Assembly: GCA_017642335.1 (NCBI GenBank)
Contig: JAGCPF010000001.1
Location: 62,001 to 126,000 of the forward strand
From: Fibrobacter sp.
GTDB taxonomy: Bacteria; Fibrobacterota; Fibrobacteria; Fibrobacterales; Fibrobacteraceae
Direction: 5' to 3'
DNA length: 64,000 bases
Below the pieces are notes generated by a model. That model did not search any database, was not told the DNA's origin, and saw only the letters and a list, made by a program, of their open reading frames with translations. The position numbers and the translations under genes are program-made. Each line of letters opens with the position of its first letter. Positions within the stretch are counted from its first letter, which is position 1. This document shows positions 62,160 to 64,000 of this stretch, piece by piece.

Positions 62160-63032
62160 CTACTCCCGATCTAGGGATTTAAAATATTGCACGTAATACT
62201 TGGCTACCGGTTTTTCCGAAATCTGCCAGTTACTATCAGTCGAATACAAATACCATCCATCTTCTTTCATTCTGTTTATATAATGGCCATTAAAACGTTC
62301 GTGACGTTCATCGTAATCATTGGGAGGTTCTTCATAAAACGTTGATAAAGTATCCACCCCGTTGCGTACAATAGCAAAACTAAACTTATTCGGATATAAG
62401 ACAATTGTCATCAGGTCATCCCCGAAGTACTGGGCATCTTCCACGCCATCGGGCCAACCGGCCTCTTCCTTCGTAATCTGCGTGATGATGTTCGCAGTAG
62501 TGTCTAGCAGAGCAAATTTGTCATAATACTTAAAAAGAAATTTACCATTTTCCCATTGTCGAAGGATCTCATTCCCATGAAACACATCTACATATTTATT
62601 CCAAGCAGCTTTTTTTTCTATTGGTTCTTGACCCACTTTCCAAACGTAATAGACGGACTCATTGTTTAAATTTGACAAAGGAAACAACACCGTAGAATCA
62701 CCCAATGGATATATCCTTGAAAGGGGGTCAATTTCTCCTCTACAATCAACAAGCCCTTCCCAATAGTTAATTTCAACCCCCTTTGTACCAACCAACCGAA
62801 TTCCCTTCTTGACACATTCTCGCCAATCAGCTCCACTGCTTCTTTCATAACGTTCATAGTAATCCACTGCCAAAAGAGCTGTGGAATCGCTAACCATGGC
62901 AAAACCAATACCCTTATTTGACCCCGATTCAACCAGCTTCGGCTCTTCCCCAAGATATTCGCAACCCCACATGCAAATGCAAGCAAGCGCCAGCGCAGTA
63001 GCAATCCAAAGTCTTTTTTTCAGGAACGGCAT
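62160..63032 (-). CDS. Lipoprotein of unknown function
   Basis: The lipobox is in CICMWGCEYL, Cys24. The 265-residue mature part has repeats of beta-propeller-like character (DSTVLFPLSNLNNESVYYVWK, ENGKFLFKYYDKFALLDT) but no assigned family. AAGGGA precedes the ATG. It ends seven bases before the start of the remnant ORF at 62153, as in an operon. A binding or sensing role at the outer membrane is a guess. Confidence 0.72.
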   Translation of the reverse strand: MPFLKKRLWIATALALACICMWGCEYLGEEPKLVESGSNKGIGFAMVSDSTALLAVDYYERYERSSGADWRECVKKGIRLVGTKGVEINYWEGLVDCRGEIDPLSRIYPLGDSTVLFPLSNLNNESVYYVWKVGQEPIEKKAAWNKYVDVFHGNEILRQWENGKFLFKYYDKFALLDTTANIITQITKEEAGWPDGVEDAQYFGDDLMTIVLYPNKFSFAIVRNGVDTLSTFYEEPPNDYDERHERFNGHYINRMKEDGWYLYSTDSNWQISEKPVAKYYVQYFKSLDRE

Positions 63033-63131
63033 AAGAATCCCTTTTCAACAGTCCACAAACCGATGTGATTTTCGTCACACCTAAATATATCCAAAACTTT
63101 GTACAAAGTCAAGACAAATTGAAAGATAATT

Positions 63132-64000
63132 TTAACAAACGATTAGGTCGCGGATAGTCACACCACCGAGCGCTCCAAGTTCAAATCCGGCCAAGGCGTT
63201 TACGTAATCCGTGGACTTGTCACCCGATTCCCCGAGAAAAGTCCAGGCATTGAGAGTCGGCAATACGGCTTCGTCCGGAAGAACCCCCTTCATCGGGTCA
63301 CCAATGATAAAAATCTCTGGATCCGTAAACGTCATGCTGTGCTCGCCAGCCAAAATGCGCATCATGGGCATGTCGGGAGTTTCTCTTTTTACCAAATCTT
63401 TTACGCCGCCGGGCTTGTTAGGATCGATGTAGTCCACCAGCGGATCGTTGGGATGGTAGTCATAATCCTCGCCAAGCACCATCAATACAACGCTGTCCAC
63501 GGCCACCTGAACCGCATCAACAAGATACGCACCGACAAGGGTCACGAGGCCCAATTGCACGGTTGTCGGATCCTGCACCATCGCAATGCCTAAAGGCAAT
63601 AGGGCGTCTTTTGCATCACTGGTCACCTTTTTCCCGGACTTGACACGCTCCTTGAGTGCAAGCAGCATGTTCAGCGATTCCGTGCCCTCGTGCGGGCTGT
63701 CGAGCGTGATGAGTTTGTCCACATCCTTGTTATAAAAATCGGATTGCACGTATTCGCGAGACGACACACCTCCCATGGAATGGGAAATGATGATATTGCG
63801 GGAGGGGATGGTGCGATAGCGAGCAGCGATATCCGTTCGCAAAGAATCCAATGGTCCCGAGCCACCAGCCCTCACTTCCTGGGCTTCCTCAATAAGCGAA
63901 CGTCGAACGGAACACTTGTTGTCACCTTTCCATGTCCTGTCACCTATTTCATGGGCATTGTGGGCAGGGGTCTCTGCCGGGTTCGCAAAAGAACGTTGAA
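63132..64000 (-). CDS. Alpha/beta hydrolase (lipase-like), 5' end outside the window
   Basis: The frame stays open from the stop at 63132 to the right edge, so the start lies beyond 64000; a GTG at 63875 is internal. The nucleophile elbow ISHSMGGVS near 63785 fits a serine lipase/acyltransferase, followed by LITLDSPHEGT. A later acid in PDEAVLPTLNAWTF and a His in AGEHSM could complete the triad. C-terminal length is normal for a small lipase. No signal can be judged without the N-terminus. Confidence 0.85.
   Translation of the reverse strand, partial: QRSFANPAETPAHNAHEIGDRTWKGDNKCSVRRSLIEEAQEVRAGGSGPLDSLRTDIAARYRTIPSRNIIISHSMGGVSSREYVQSDFYNKDVDKLITLDSPHEGTESLNMLLALKERVKSGKKVTSDAKDALLPLGIAMVQDPTTVQLGLVTLVGAYLVDAVQVAVDSVVLMVLGEDYDYHPNDPLVDYIDPNKPGGVKDLVKRETPDMPMMRILAGEHSMTFTDPEIFIIGDPMKGVLPDEAVLPTLNAWTFLGESGDKSTDYVNALAGFELGALGGVTIRDLIVC

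Noticed and set aside
1..64000. CRISPR array
   Set aside because: No regularly spaced direct repeats of 25-40 bp with unique spacers are present, and no cas gene is recognised.

Overview
The window reads as a chromosomal segment of a Fibrobacter-like bacterium (phylum Fibrobacterota). The inference rests on poly-serine spacers after lipoprotein or signal-peptide regions, a TIGR02147-family gene beside a lipoprotein, C-terminal type IX secretion (T9SS)-like sorting tails, a sulfatase-modifying-factor-like domain of the FISUMP style, and Gram-negative Lpt genes beside rpoN, hpf and hprK. No rRNA or other species marker is present, so the genus is an inference.

Layout. 0-9.9 kb (mostly minus strand): a very large protein of unknown function, purF, a DUF1653 gene, a secreted beta-repeat protein with a T9SS-like tail, a Nudix hydrolase, and a plus-strand serine beta-lactamase-like hydrolase. 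9.9-15.0 kb: accessory locus 1, a secreted cysteine-peptidase-like/anchor protein split by an in-frame TAA and flanked on both sides by copies of one lipoprotein gene. 15.1-27.3 kb: a core block, read right to left as iorAB, a membrane sulfatase-family transferase, lptC-lptA-lptB-rpoN, hpf-hprK-mlaD-like, and a DksA/TraR-type zinc finger gene. 27.4-29.9 kb: a poly-Ser lipoprotein and a membrane diguanylate cyclase (DGC).

29.9-39.3 kb: an AT-rich accessory island enclosed by a 186-bp direct repeat of the 3' end of the DGC gene. It holds a DUF4258/antitoxin pair, a WYL regulator divergent from a tandem AAA+ ATPase, a DUF4143 ATPase, a small ORF, a broken zinc-ribbon gene, two coiled-coil proteins (one membrane-anchored), a family-4-like uracil-DNA-glycosylase homologue and a small P-loop protein. 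Two near-identical inverted repeats, one in the WYL/AAA+ intergenic region and one before the second gene set, suggest one regulator for both. This is the best candidate in the window for an undescribed, possibly defensive, system.

39.5-53.4 kb: a lipoprotein, tRNA-Ser(GCU), a class A penicillin-binding protein, a helical lipoprotein with a TSUP transporter, a GIY-YIG protein, nhaA, a hybrid histidine kinase, two Bat-like TPR proteins and a FGE/SUMF1-like secreted protein. 53.5-64 kb: accessory locus 2, a lipoprotein with tandem repeats, a TIGR02147 gene, and a second cysteine-peptidase-like/anchor protein with three copies of a T9SS-tailed partner, many internal duplications and remnants of rearrangement, then a lipoprotein and a 5'-truncated alpha/beta hydrolase.

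The two peptidase-like loci share one plan although their small partners are unrelated: a large secreted protein, one small exported protein directly downstream, and extra copies of that small protein upstream. A protease-inhibitor or effector-immunity relation is a testable inference, not shown by the sequence.
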